Assembly: GCA_022749755.1 (NCBI GenBank)
Contig: CM040444.1
Span: 5,273,009-5,337,008 of the forward strand
Direction: 5' to 3'
DNA: 64,000 bases
DNA from: Azadirachta indica
Lineage: Eukaryota; Streptophyta; Magnoliopsida; Sapindales; Meliaceae
Positions within the stretch are counted from its first letter, which is position 1. Each line of letters opens with the position of its first letter. The position numbers and the translations under genes are program-made. This document shows positions 51,057 to 64,000 of the stretch, one piece after another. A model generated the notes under the pieces. That model was given only the letters and a program-made list of their open reading frames with translations. It did not search any database and was not told the origin of the DNA.

Positions 51057-52507
51057 CTTTGATCTTACTTTCTCGACAAATTTTTGGCGAAAGTTTTGAT
51101 TCTGAGAGAGGAATTCAATAGAACTGGCGGCTCTACGTGTCTTATTTAACCGACTAACAACCTGAGTAATAACACTCGGATACCTAAGTTTCTACACGTT
51201 GTTGTACAAAGGCATCATGTTTCTATTGTTATCAATTCAGTCCCCACCCTACTCAAATAATGAAAAGTATCACTAGTGTTAAGTTTTTTTTTAAAAAAAA
51301 AATAGAGAAAATATCTTTTAAATACTATAAAAAGTAAAGAAGAAATTCGAATATTTTTAAAAAATAACATTTTTTTAGATATTACAAATAACCTAAAGCC
51401 CTAATATGGGTGTTTTTTTTAAATAAATATTATAAGAAAACAATTTAATTATCTTCTTAGCTCAACATGGGTAGAGGGTTGAATTTAAGAAAAATAATCT
51501 CAATTCATCCTTAATTTGATGTAAGTGTGATTAAATCTTAAACTTTTTCTGCCACCTCTAGAGATTTTAATAGTTAAATCAACAAGTATTTTATAATTCA
51601 ATAAATTTCACCATGCTCAAAAGAGGTATTTTTCTTTCATGATATAAACTATTTTAAATAATAACTCAACTTATCTGAGAAAATCTCCTAAAATTTTGAC
51701 ACAAATTCTCTAGTACTTTAAGAAAGTCTTAAAAAAAAATAGAACAATAACAAAAGGATGTGTTAGAAGAGGAAAAGAAAGCTGTTCTTAAGTTGAACGA
51801 TGATTCTACTTTGACGCTTAAGTTAGTAATGGGGAAAAATGCAACAAGTTACAGTCATTTTTCTCTCTAAAAATGAAAGAAAAACACTTGCATGGAACAA
51901 ATAACAGAGAGATAAGGGCTTTTGCAAAAATGGTAAGGACTTTTGTCTTTTGTCCCATCTCCCGACTTGTGGGCCTCTCTATCATTTTAAATTTAATTCT
52001 TTGGCCCAATTAATGTCTTATATGGGTCAGCTTTTAGTAGAATGGGCTTTCTACAAATTTAACTCCTTTTTGAATAGGGTTTATTGGGCTTGAAGCATGT
52101 TGCAGCTTCCTTGTGCTGTGTTTAGCCCAATTTGCTCTACAACAGCCCTCTAATCATTCGTGTTAAGTTACGCGTCAATAAAAATTTAAAATTTAATATC
52201 TTTACAATCCAATTTAATATCTTAATTTTACAAAATATAAAATTCAAGAATTGAAAATATAAATTAGAAAAAATTAGTCTCTAAAGCTCAAAATAAGAAT
52301 TATAATTCACGTCAACAAAAACAAATTAAATAAAAAATTCAAATGGAAGAGAATTCTTATTCATATATTTCTCACACACACGTGAGAGCAAGATAAACAA
52401 GGAAAGTGAAATTTTACAGTAACAGTGCGAAAGGGTTTTGATAAATTCTCATCTTCTGATTAATCCTCCAAATTATTTGATTGTTGATGAAGTCAGAAAC
52501 AATTGTA
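51057..52507. other. Spacer with a GCCCA-rich patch
   Basis: AT-rich apart from a patch at about 51968-52135 that contains several TGGGCC/GGCCCA/TGGGCT words on both strands. Such words resemble site II elements, but no gene starts nearby on either strand in this window. No coding region was recognised. Confidence 0.45.
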
Positions 52508-53458
52508 TTACCAGCCATCTAAATTGCAATCTCGTTCACGGCAACCACCCTCTGCACTGTACTCACGAACCCGAACTCCAGTGTCATAGATCACTCCAGG
52601 TTTCCAGTTAGCAGGCAAAACATCGCTTGCATAAATTGAGGAGGAATCTCTTTGATCTATTACCTCGAATTCAAACTTCAATGGCCCTTTTGGAAGATTT
52701 TCTGTGTCCCAAACTGCACTGTGATTTCTGTTCAGGTAAATCACATCTGAACTATCATCCTGGAGAGGTAGAAAGTAGGGGAAAAGTTAGATAAACTTCA
52801 TATATTTCTGAACATATATAAGCACATACAGTTTTACTTCCATACCTGAGCAGATAAGTTAATAGATCGTATTTCAGTCTGACCACCCTGGTACAACACT
52901 TTAACTGCTAAGTAATCTGGCCATTCGCTTGATTCCTGCACTCGTAGAGACAAGTTCTTGTTGGTGAAATCATCACAGGGATACCTGGAAAATCAAACCC
53001 AGAAGTCTTTTATATGGCTAGTTTCATTTACCAAGTTGAAATTAATTAATACATAACATGATATAGTAATAACCTTTTGAATGTGACGTCGACAGCTCCA
53101 TGTTTCAGAAGTTGTTTTTCCATGCCCTTGTTAGCCATAGCCATGTAAGCTTTTCTGCTGAGAGCAAAGTCTATTCTGCTTCTGTTGGAGTTAGTGAGCT
53201 CATCAGTCACCATTACTGTGGTTCCTTCGCTCTTACATAATCTCTTGTTCTTGCATCTCATCTGCGAAAAGAATATCAAATTAAGTTGGAAACCAAAAAT
53301 TCAAATAACAAAATTAAGGAAAAAGGGAAGATTTTTTCAAATTATGTACAAACCCTATAGCATGCACCACAGGGACCACCGTCAAAAGTAGTAGGAATTA
53401 GCTGCAAGGTATCCATGATTGAAGCCTAGTGCCATTGAACCATAAGCACAAGCCCCAG
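52508..53458 (-). pseudogene. Expansin-like A gene, 5'-truncated and frameshifted
   Basis: Exon pieces on the minus strand are 53458-53354, 53261-53074, 52984-52846 and 52759-52508. They read GACAYGSMALGFNHGYLAA, CGACYRMRCKNKRLC, EGTTVMVTDELT, LKHGAVDVTFKRYPCDDF, YLAVKVLYQGGQTEI, SAVWDTENLPKGPLKFEF, VLPANWKPGVIYDTGV and end CNLDGW. This is the double-psi barrel domain followed by the pollen-allergen-like domain of the EXLA subfamily. In the first piece one extra T in the TTTT run near 53385 creates a stop, and removing it restores the frame up to the splice. The signal-peptide exon was not found in the ~2 kb upstream. The remaining splice sites and frames are intact, so decay looks recent, or the T is an assembly error. 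Confidence 0.8.
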
Positions 53459-55533
53459 CTGCATGATCGAATCAAAAAACCAAAGACTTCTCACTCTAAA
53501 TCTCATCAAAACATCATCTGGGTCAATCCCAATTTCATTTTCATATATAAACTGAAAACATAAAAGAAAAACAACTGATCTATATGTGCTTGCTTACATG
53601 TATGCTCAAAATATTTCATGTAGCATTCGTAGAGTAGTTTCAACTTTATTTACTAAAATTATACTATGCATAAACTCTTGTTTAATCTAGAGAGAAGTAG
53701 AAAAAATGGGAAAAAAAATGAGTTTACAGCTCAATCGAGTGATTATAATTTATAAGAAAATACATTTCCATATATTATTATATAATATCATTAAACCATG
53801 CATAAATGAAACATGTCTCATTATAATGAGAATACATGTCATCATAAGCAATATATATCACACCCAGTTAGTGTTTAAAAAATTATCATACTTGACAAAA
53901 TTACCATCACCAAAGTGGAGAGGTCATACTCAACTCGTCAGTGTCATATTATTGCTTTGGAAGAACACAATTCACATTATATCATATACATATATTTCTA
54001 TGGGTTCCAAGCACCTTAACAACATAACTAAGGGATGGGTACATGTGAGTTGTTTTAAATAAACATAAACAAAATTTAAACAAAAAATAATCACTTTCAC
54101 ACAACTATTAAATATTACGTATAATTTAAATGTTATTTTCCATGCAATGTAATTAAAAGCATCAATCTACAAATCAATTATGATATATTTAACATTTAAA
54201 TACATTATAATACATAATATTTTAAAAGTATCCACTCACAACTTGATAATTCAATCTCTAATAAGTTCACAATCCCTTAAATTTTTTATCATTGTACTGC
54301 TCCTTAAAAATACAAAATTCAACAATTTATCATTAAAACTTATTCAAAACCATATATCATAAATGCATAAATAAAACTGTTCTAATTTCATAAATACAAT
54401 ATACACTAAATTTTTATATATTAATTTAATTTCCCAATACCTTTTCTTGTATTTTTCTTTTTTTCCTACAAAGAATCTTCGTATTTTTCTTTTCCTTTTC
54501 TTTTCCTTCCCTATTTTTCTCTTTTTCTCCCCTTCGTCTCCTTCTCTCCCTCTCTTTCTTTTCACCTTTCTCTCATTTCTTTCCCTGTCTTTCTCATACT
54601 CAAATTGCTTTTGTTTAATTTGCTTTCAAATTTTGCTTTTCAAGGGAAAACATGCCATTTTTTACACACGCGCGCGCGCGCACTCGAAACTACTTTATTA
54701 TTAAATTAAATAGACATTACACGACTTTAATTTATTATTATTTTATTATTATTCTTTAACACCTGTCTTGCAAGGTGTCTCAATTTACTTATCTAGTTTA
54801 ATCGATTATATATATACTTTTATCTTGTAATTTATTATTTAAAATTTTTAATTGACCAATTACTAAAATCCAAACCGAACCAAACAAAACCAAAGAACAT
54901 CACCTTTAATTATAGATATGATAATATTTTATAAAGTAAATAAATTTTTTTGTTAAAATAATATTATTTAAAGAGAATAAACATATTTAATTGAATATTG
55001 TTACATATAAAGATTTCTACACATACTCAATCAACAAATTTGGTTAATATTTTTATGGAGTTAATCAATAAATTTGGTCAATAAATTAACGTAAAAATCA
55101 TCGTATATTTTTAAAAAGATTATATATGAGATATAATAACAGTTAAGTATACTATATTAACAGATTAATTTATATATAAACTATCACGTCAATTTATGTA
55201 AGAGAGATTAAATTCATAGCATTATTCCACTATGTCTTTGAATTCACAATCCTTTTATATATAGTAACATTTTATTTACGCATAAACAAAAATAATGGAA
55301 AAAAAACTAATTAAACTTTAATTAATTTGAAACTTAAAATCGAAAATCGAAAACTCTATTTTAAAAAAGTTAAAAATGAATATCCACGTGGACCAACGAG
55401 AAATCATGGATTGGTGCAACAGTAAACTGTAACCCAAAGTCTTATTTCAAAACTCCATGACTTTGTTTATTTATCTCCAGCTGCAGTTCTTAGAGGTCTT
55501 CTGAAAATTGTCTCTTGCTTCAACCTTCAGACC
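53459..55533. other. Spacer upstream of the EI24-like gene
   Basis: AT-rich, with a strongly pyrimidine-biased stretch (TTCTTTTCC-type) at about 54440-54600 and a (CG)n run of about six units at 54667-54680. The region 55380-55530 is probably the promoter and leader of the next gene. No missing 5' exon of the expansin-like gene was recognised. Confidence 0.5.
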
Positions 55534-58500
55534 ATGGAAACTTCCACGGCGCCATTAGTAAACCTTATCAGAACTAAATCCAAGCAAGCTTTGCTGCTTT
55601 ATATCGAGGGTTTCAGAGAAGCTTGTTGTCTCCATAGAGTTTTCATTCTTTGTCGCAGGTTTCAGATATTCATACTTTCTTAATATTCACGATTCTTAAA
55701 AGGAATAAAATTCTGGGTTTCAGTTATCAATAAGAGGTGTAATTTTGACTTCCTATTTTTGTTTGTAGGTCGAGAAAGCTTTTGATTAGGACTGGACAGT
55801 GTTTTCTCTTGAATGGCTTTATTTTTTTGGGAAGGTAATCATTCATTATATATCGGTTTCTCTTTGTGGGTGTGTTTTGATTTTGATGAATTGCAGCTCT
55901 GGATAATTCAAAGTGTGTATTAATAAGAAACTTTAATTGGGTTTGTGTTATAATTTGTTTTTGATGCATTGCTTTTTTTTTTGTTTCTAGAACTTTTGTT
56001 GATCAACTGGATTATTTGAATTGAGGTTTCTATACTTTTCTTTCCCTTTGATTTTTTGATAAATGATAGGCATCTGGGCTGTCTGTGATCGACTCAATAC
56101 TTAGAATATGAAAGAGGAAAAGTCTCCTTGGCTATTTTGAATCTTTCCAATGCTTAGCACACATTCAATTCTAAATTTGCACTAATTCACTTGTATTACT
56201 TCTTATCTTGCATTATTGAAAATGGCCCAAATATGGAATTGTTTATATGGATAGTTGTGTGGTTTATTTAATTTCCTTCCCATTTTTGCTTTTTCTTTTC
56301 CTTATATTTTTGATACCCTGAAATCACCCGACTTTATTGTTTGTCATGGTGTAAAATGGTAGATAGTGCTGGTTTATGTTAGATGAGAATGGACTTTGGA
56401 CAAGTAGGAATCTAATTGCTGGATCGTCTTGTCTGATCGACATGTGCAAATTTCTTCCCTACTCTGATCAACTTATACAGATTTCCTCCCTTAATGGAGT
56501 ACTTTTATTTCTTAGGCAGAGCTGCTACTCTCATTCCTCACTTTTATCCTTAGTCTTCTCTGCTGCTCTTCCAAAAGGAGACACTGTCATATTTGCTTTA
56601 GAGTGATGACTAACTAAAGAATGTTGGGGTTGGGGTTGGGGTTGTGGTTGTAGCAGTCGAGTCGTTATGCCCTTAACATTCTGTTCATATCTCGTTGTTA
56701 GTATAGATCTCTAACTTCAATGCACATCTGTTTTGCCATCTGTTATTATTTGTGATGTGGCTCTTGTGATTCTTGCTGCATAAATTAGTGTCTAATTATA
56801 ATTTATTTATTAATGCTTTTTGTGGTTATTTAACAATGCTTTTTAGACTATGCGTTGAATTATTTGATGATCTGACTATTTCAATCTTATCACATGCAGT
56901 ATGTTTGTCCTAAAATCAGTAGTTATCCCCACACTGTTGTGGATATTACCTGATCAGTGCTCACAGTTTAATTCCCAAGAATTTTGCTCAGGTGGCAGCA
57001 TATTAAAATTTTATTCATTCTTACGACATGGACTCATACAACTCCTTTATGTAAGTATGCTGTTAATATCACGTTGATCCATATTGTCACTCAAAATCTG
57101 TAATAGCTATGTGTTTCTTCCCATTGGCTGCTTGTGTATGATTTAGTTAATTGTAAGAGGGAAATTGTATAAACTTGTATTGTTGTCAAAGAGTTTGCAT
57201 TGCAAAATTAAATTTGCTGATGGTTTATAATTTCTTTAACTTCAATGTTGAATGAGGACAGGAGTTGTATTTAAATTGGTGAGATGACATTTATTTCATT
57301 ATTTATCAGTGGGGTTAGTTTATGAGCATCAAAAAGGTTTACTTCTTTGGTTTCTGATTACTTTTTCTTGGCGTAGTCAGCTGTTCAATTGACTTTCACT
57401 TCGTATGGTCACTTATCCTGTCATTCATTGCAGGTTTTTTGGTTTTACCCATTGTATGTATTCAGCATTATCCTAAGTAATCTCTGGTAATTTTTCCCCT
57501 TCAGTTTTACCTTGTTTGATAATTTATTGCCTTCATCATTACATCTGGGTTATTGCTGCAACTAATTTAACATAGATACATTCTCTTACCTTTTTAAGCT
57601 CATGTTGATGTACTTCAAAAATTAATCCTTAGTATTCTGAGGATTTCTGATACTTAACCATTGCCTGTAACATCTGCACTGGCTGATCCAAATCAAAACA
57701 TCTCTCTTCAAGTTGGTAATTTGTTGTACAATATCTGAATACATTGTCAAAATGTTGATTTATTACAATCTTTGTGGAATATACAAATGTGGCATATCAG
57801 ATTCTCATTGCCTCAACCTTAACCCCATAACTCTGTAATTGAATGGATTGCATGCACTTGGATTTGAGTCTGCCTACAAGTAATGACTAAACACTTATTC
57901 TTAGGCCAAAACCGCTAAGTCTCTTATTTTGTAATTAGCTCTCTTTCGATATATATATGTATATATATAGTATCGCACTAATTAATAATAAGTACATTGA
58001 CATTCATTTTGTACTACAAAAATATTCTTGCTTTAAAGAAACTAATGTCTAAAGTAGTTCTATGAAAATAAATACCAAATTCTTTGGATTTGCTTTACAT
58101 TTATGGGTAATTATCATGAGATTGACAGGAAAAATGATATTGTTCGATTTGGTAACTCATTAAAGTACATTTTAAAGTATCTAATAATTCCATGCCTTTT
58201 AATAACTAAACCTGTTTGAAAGTTATTAATTAGCATGTTGTATGTATGTGATAGCACAGGTTTTTTTAATATTCATACATACAGTAATTTATTGTTTCAT
58301 ATATGGTATTTGAGGCATAAATGCATTGATCAGGTTCTTCCAAGTTTCATTTGAGATTAACAAATTCTACATAAACTACATTTGTTTTCCTTAAATTGAA
58401 CTGATGCACTCAAGATATCCATATTCTTTTGTTGCCTTCCTTTCTGTCAAATATCAATGTTTTAAACTGTAAGTCGTTGCATCTTAACGGGAAAGGAAAC

Positions 58501-60252
58501 TGAATATTAGTGTATTTAATTTGTTCTTGGTTTCTATGTTTTCCAATTGTTTGGACATGAATGTGTTTTTGATGTTTACCATCCTTTTCTTCCATATTAT
58601 CTCATTCACAATTTATAACTTAATAAAATATCACTAATACAGGTATAATGACATTGCTAAGTATGGATTTGCTACAATGGAAACATCAGGACATGCTACA
58701 ACAGACCCTTTGAAACAGAATGAGACAGAACAGAAGGAGAGGCCAGCAGGCCTTGGAGGGTATCGCTTTACTGGCATTTCTTCTCATTTAAGCAACTATA
58801 TTTCGTATCCCTTGTTTAAGAATTTTCGCTGCATTGTATTTCTGTAGGGTCATGATTGGAATAGGAGAGCAAGTGTACTCGTTACTTCTTTTGAGCTTCT
58901 TCTTTATAGAGGTGAGATATATTCATCTTTATTGATATATTTTTCCGTTTTGATTTGTTATAATTGTACAATTCTGTTCAATGCATCATTTTGTTGGAGA
59001 AGCAGTAGATGCTACTAATTTGCAAAATTTATCCCTTCGGATGACAATTTTCAGTCTTTGCGGATGTTACGCAGGTTTATGCTACAGGATTTCTTCCCTT
59101 CATAGGGAAGGTTGTTAATTTCCTTCTTCTTTCCTGGATGTATGCCTACTACTGTTTCGAGTAGGTGTTGAATTTGTACCTGATGTTTAATTTGCTGTAC
59201 TCAAATGTTATCTAAATAACGGCTAATTTGAGTATGTACCTATTAGGTACAAGTGGAACTTTAATGAAGTGGGTCTTGAAAGAAGGCTAGACTTCTTCGA
59301 AACAAACTGGGCGTTTTTTGCTGGTTTTGGTAACACATCTATTTATAACTTGCTTCATTTCATTTTTTGTCTCAACCTTTGTGATCCCTTATTGATTTCA
59401 CATAGAAAACTATGTATTTAGATTCACGCGGCTTATCTCCAACTATTGTGATTAAGAGATTGTAAATTTTATTAGTTTTTACCCTGTTTGTTCCTACATT
59501 CATGATTATGACAACATCTTCAACAAGATTTATCTCTTTAATGGATTTGCAGGAAGCCCGTGTGTTCTGGCTATTTTCTTTTTTTCGCCTCTTGTCAGCT
59601 ATGGGGTCATGGCCATACTATTTCCATTGGTATAATTTAAACAATTCCATTCTAATTTTATTTCCTTTCTTGAAGCTGGCAGTGGCTTCGAGAAAAACAA
59701 GTTATCGTGTTTAATGGTATTGATGGATATTTCTTTCAGTTTGTGCTTACTGCAACTGGCTCAGGAGCAGAGGAAGTTATTTCTGCAAAAAGAAGAACAT
59801 GGAAAGTTGCAGGATTGGGTAGACTTCCAATATTTTACCTAGCAAATACTTTGTCGTAAGACTCGTTATGCCATATTTCCACATCATTACCTCTTAATTT
59901 GAACTAGCTTTTCATGTTTAATTCTCAACTAACAATGGGAAACCGCATTAATGCGGGTAGCCATTCAGAGATTGTTAACAACAAAACTGGCTTGATTTTC
60001 TTACTCTCCTGACCGGAAAAGTATCATTTTACCGATGTAAAATGATGATCATGCTAAAATTAAATCACAAACTCCTTTATGTCATGGAATTCCATGGTTG
60101 TATAATCCAGAGAAGCCATCGCTGTTCCACAAATCAGTATTATTATTGTTGGAGGCTGATCTTGCTGAATGTTCTTGCTCTGTAGGATGAAAGTCTTGTC
60201 TTTCTTCTCCTTGGAATCTCAAGAACAGATAAAAGACAGTAAGGCACTCTAA
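55534..60252 (+). CDS. EI24-like (etoposide-induced 2.4 homologue) membrane protein
   Basis: Eleven exons: 55534-55658, 55769-55834, 56900-57050, 57434-57486, 58643-58759, 58848-58911, 59075-59160, 59247-59329, 59553-59629, 59740-59855, 60186-60252. They total 1005 nt, 334 residues. The protein has several hydrophobic segments, including SMFVLKSVVIPTLLWILP, GEQVYSLLLLSFFFIE and VLAIFFFSPLVSYG. It also carries the family landmarks FWFYPLYVFSIILSNLWYNDIA, LSWMYAYYCFEYKWN and ERRLDFFETNWAFFAGFGSP. The family is ER-located; animal EI24 is linked to autophagy and p53 response. The role of the plant homologue is not established. A hydrophilic loop (residues ~135-170, ETEQKERP) separates two membrane halves. 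The gene appears intact with all GT-AG introns. Confidence 0.9.
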
Positions 60253-63200
60253 CAAGTTCTGGCTTGAAGCTTACGTGCACAACTCACAAACTGTAAGTCA
60301 AATTGTTAATACCGAATGCTGAATTTCTTTGAGCTTGTGTGAATCGTATGTTGCTATGTATTTTAACATGTCATTCAATCAATAACAGGTTTAAACGAAA
60401 TGCTGCATTAATCTGTTGCATACAATTTCGCATCTGCTGTTACAAGATACAGATAAATTACAAGCAGATGCTCTGAGAAATTCTGCAAAAGGAAAATGAA
60501 AATTATGTAAATGAAGCAAAATTGTGAAAATTGTAAATTATAACTTAGCCGATATATGGTGTATATCAAAGGCCTATTTGACAAAATTCATATGTACAGA
60601 TTTTTTTCTTTGTTTTTCTCTTTCTCTTTTCTGTGCCTAGAAATATGCAGAGTTATTTGTATATGCTATCAAATTGTGTTAGCAAGCAGATTTTATTACC
60701 TTGAGAAGAGAGAAATATGTATAGGGAAGGATCAATGAACCCTTAAGATCATACATATTTTAACATCATTTATAGACCACTATATTTTTATATACTTCTA
60801 ACAGTTGATATTGAATTAAACATATGTATTGATTATAGTGTATTAAATGTTTGTTTGATATAATTTTTCAAATAGAGTTTTTTAAAGTAGAGTTTTTACT
60901 TGTATAATTTTTATGAGTACAGCTTTTAATAAAAGTTTATTAATCATTTGGTTGTCACAAATAATATTAGAGAAAAATGAGTAATTATTTTAATAAAGAA
61001 ATTTTAAATATTTTATTTTAAAGAAATAACGTAGAATTTTTAAAATAAAATAAAGATATTTTAGAAAATTTTATCTTTTAAAAAAGTTGGAAAAGTTTTA
61101 TTGTCAAAAATTTAAATTTTAAATTTCTTCAAATAGAAGCAAGATAGTTTTTTTAATTGTCAAAAATTTTTTTTTATTGTCAATCAAATGACATTAAAAA
61201 ATTTAAAAAGAGTTTTTATCATTAAAATAAAAAAGTTAAATCAAATGGGTATTAAGTATACATATTAAATTTAATTTTAACAATTAATAGTGCATATTTT
61301 GAACAAATTATAAATAGTATAAAAAAAAAGCGTAAATTTAAGGGATTAGAATTTGAGTGACAAGATTAGAATTTTAAAATGGTATTCAAAATCAGGCCAC
61401 GAAAGAATAATTTTCTATTAATAAATTGAAACAAAAGATGTAAATCTTCTTAGGATAATTGTCAAGTGGGTAGAACTTTTACCCTGTTTTCTAATGACTT
61501 CTAAAGTTTTTGTCGTGTTTTAAAAGTAATGTTTTAAAAGTAAATCTGAAAAAGAATTTTGGTGATAATTTTCAATAAAATTTATTTATTTTTTTTATTA
61601 ATATTTGACGTCTAGTATATCTATAAATGTAACATCAAAATTATAACACTTCAATATCATAGATAATCATAGTATTATATGACAAATGTGACATCTATTT
61701 TCTTAGTGGATGACTATGCCACCCTTAAAACATAATCATCATTGGAAGCATATTTCTTTTTATACTGCTTCCTTGACTATGTGAAAAGGGATTTAAGGAT
61801 ATTATTTAGAATTAAAGTGTTGTTGTGTCTTGTCTATAAAGTTACTATAAGATTGAAGCTCCAAATATGAAATATAAATTTAAGAAAAAAAAAAAAGAAG
61901 TAAGCAGATTTCATAAATAATTGATGTTATCAAGCAGTTTGTTGAATTTTACTTTTAAAATTAAGCGGAAGTTAGTAGTATCAAATATACCTTAACAGCT
62001 TGTTTTTTTATAACTTTCAAGTAGAATTTTTCAAAATATACTTTACACAAATAAAATTTTTAATAAAAATTTTTAAAATAATCTTTTTACAGAAATAATG
62101 TAAATCTTTCAATTAAAACTAAAAAATATAAAAATATTGAAAAAAAAGTATTTAATTTTTAAAAAATATTTATTCAGTTAAAAATTATATTAAATGAGCA
62201 CTAAATCTTATAAAATATTTTGAAAGTATATTTCTTCTTATGCTGTTCTAACCCTAATAATCATGTTATTAGGATTATAATAGGATAAAAGGAGATATAT
62301 TTTCACAATATTTTATTAAGGTTAGAGATCTATTTAATACAAATTGATGACTTAAAATATTTTTAAAATTTAAAAATAAAAACAAAATACTTTTAAAATA
62401 GTGGTGATAGGAAGGACAACAGTCATTTTTTTTTTATCCTTCTCCAAAATTTTTCTCCAAAATTTTTCAAAATGGTGAACACAACACAATTCTTCTAATT
62501 ATATTATATTATATATTATATTATATTATATTATGATGGATCCCAATGTGGAAGACATTAAATTTGCATTCTTACCAAAGTTTATTAATTTATTTAATTA
62601 ATCTCAGCACATATTCTGATGGGAAGAAACAAGAAATAAAAAGAGATGGAAATATCAAGAATATCCCTTATAATTATTAAGATATTTTTTAAAACTTCTC
62701 AATGATAGACTTCTTTTACCTATTTTTTAAATCAAATGCGTTACTTTAATACTATAATATTTCTTAAAAAAAAATTTATTACATGCATATATATAGCAAT
62801 GATAGTTTTGATTAAATTATGAACTTCATTAAGATATTATCTTACTTCATAGATCTATTTAATAATACTTAATATACATTTTTTAGAAACTTAAATGCTA
62901 TAAAAATATTTAATCAAATTATTAAATGTTTATTTTCCAGATAAAATTTTTTATGTTAAGAAATATTTAAATTATTTTTTAAATATTAAATTTTGACCAA
63001 TTATTGTCAGGGACTTGTTAATATAAATTGATAAAATACGTTCATTTTGAAAAATTAAAAAGATTAGGGATCCGGACGTTATTGTTCTTAAAAAGGCCAA
63101 AGCGAGGAGCTTCACGCGCTTCTCCTTTACAGCGAAACGCGCACTTAGCAGTCTAATGATTGGTGCACGTGAAGCGCGTCATGTTTCAAATTTATTCCCC

Positions 63201-64000
63201 CAGCACTATAGCTCCGTGATCATCGCCATACAAAGACAAATCAATCCCCACCGTCCGTTCATCAATCATCATGATGATTGATGATGATCCCATTTCATTT
63301 TTTCAAATTTAAAATGCGGAATAACATTTTCGTCCCTAGTCTTTAGTTAAATAACAAACATACATTATTATTTCAATTTAAATTTCTAATACCCGCCGCG
63401 CTGTTTCCCGGATTTTAACAGGAAAAAGTGAGGATTAAATTGTTAAATTTGGAAACATAATGTTATCATTGTTATTTTCCCAATGTTGGGGGACAAAAAA
63501 ATGTTATTATCCCTCTTTTGAATATCAAGTCAAAGTGTATATTTGTATTTTTGTTATAATATTTTAAAATTTATTTATTTAATTTTTGGTTCGGTTAACA
63601 GATTATTTTATTAATTAATTAATTAATTACTTACTATTTCCAAATTTAGCTTTATGTTGCGGAAATTGCGGGACGATGGAACAGTAATCGAAGCTCAAAA
63701 TTGTCTATAAGTGAATGTTGTTAGCATAATTTTTGATTTAATTTTTTTTTTTTTAAAAAAGCTTTTCTTAAGAAGAGTGTGTGTCAAAGTTATACTTTGT
63801 CTCTTATAATGAAAACTTAATTTACTTTTTAATGATTAACGTTGTTTTAAAAAAAAAAATTTAGATGAATGATCCATAAATTATTCTATTTTATCAAAAA
63901 ACACTTTTTTGCTTTTTACAAACTCAAAAATATTTAAAAGAATAATATATAATATATTATATCTTTGTGTGTAATTTAGAGTATCTTTAACACTTTCAAA
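60253..64000. other. AT-rich 3' spacer with one GC-richer patch
   Basis: No coding exon was recognised. About 60880-63050 is very AT-rich with runs of ATATT near 62500-62535. About 63090-63420 is GC-richer, with repeated CGCGCTTC/GAAGCGCG words and a G-box (CACGTG, 63166-63171). It may be a promoter or a remnant of one; no start codon with a recognisable protein follows inside the window. Confidence 0.5.

Noticed and set aside
53706..54062. 118-codon plus-strand frame upstream of the expansin-like gene
   Set aside because: Ile/Lys/His-rich composition typical of chance frames in AT-rich DNA, with no recognisable motif.
58760..58847. EI24-like intron starting GTATCG as a second U12 intron
   Set aside because: The donor departs from the U12 consensus (GTATCCTT), no matching branch site was seen, and it splices as an ordinary GT-AG intron.

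Overview
The window is nuclear DNA of a flowering plant, almost certainly a eudicot. The genes are split by many short AT-rich introns, the spacers are very AT-rich, and the proteins read as plant families: plastid NFU, class III peroxidase, expansin-like A, plant glyoxal oxidase, PPR and an EDR1-type Raf-like kinase. The species cannot be fixed by eye; a woody eudicot is a guess. There is no sign of a prokaryotic, viral or organellar block.

Layout. 1-5360 is repeat territory: two diverged direct copies of a ~1.6-1.8 kb unit, then a decayed Ty1/copia pol remnant. 5840-7690 (-) is a broken PPR gene. 11999-12383 (+) is a lone, frameshifted first exon of an EDR1-like MAPKKK. 13158-17003 (+) is an intact 16-exon ALG1/TURAN-type mannosyltransferase gene. 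17683-19347 (-) is an intact single-exon glyoxal oxidase. A 242-nt imperfect hairpin (19571-19812) and an orphan acidic reading frame (20556-20789, -) follow. 21771-24898 (+) is a plastid NFU2/NFU3-type Fe-S scaffold. 26111-32028 (-) is BOP1, an 18-exon ribosome biogenesis WD40 gene. 34398-36389 (-) is a class III peroxidase. 36390-42583 is a gene-poor AT-rich spacer. 42584-47373 (+) is a NIPA-type Mg2+ transporter. 49346-51056 (-) is a small CMC4-like twin Cx9C protein. 52508-53458 (-) is a 5'-truncated, frameshifted expansin-like A gene. 55534-60252 (+) is an EI24-like membrane protein. 60253-64000 is AT-rich spacer with a short GC-richer patch at 63090-63420.

The genes are independent nuclear units, not a pathway cluster: housekeeping functions (N-glycosylation, Fe-S assembly, 60S biogenesis, Mg2+ transport, mitochondrial IMS protein) sit beside secreted wall or redox enzymes. 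Exon models were built by hand. For the seven genes called intact (single-exon GLOX, plus ALG1-like, NFU, BOP1, peroxidase, NIPA, CMC4 and EI24 among the spliced ones) the exon lengths sum to whole reading frames.

No undescribed multi-gene system was found. The most notable observations are a textbook U12-type AT-AC intron in BOP1, a GC-AG intron in the NIPA gene, the isolated EDR1-like exon, the MIRNA-like hairpin, and a telo-box plus site II promoter in front of BOP1.
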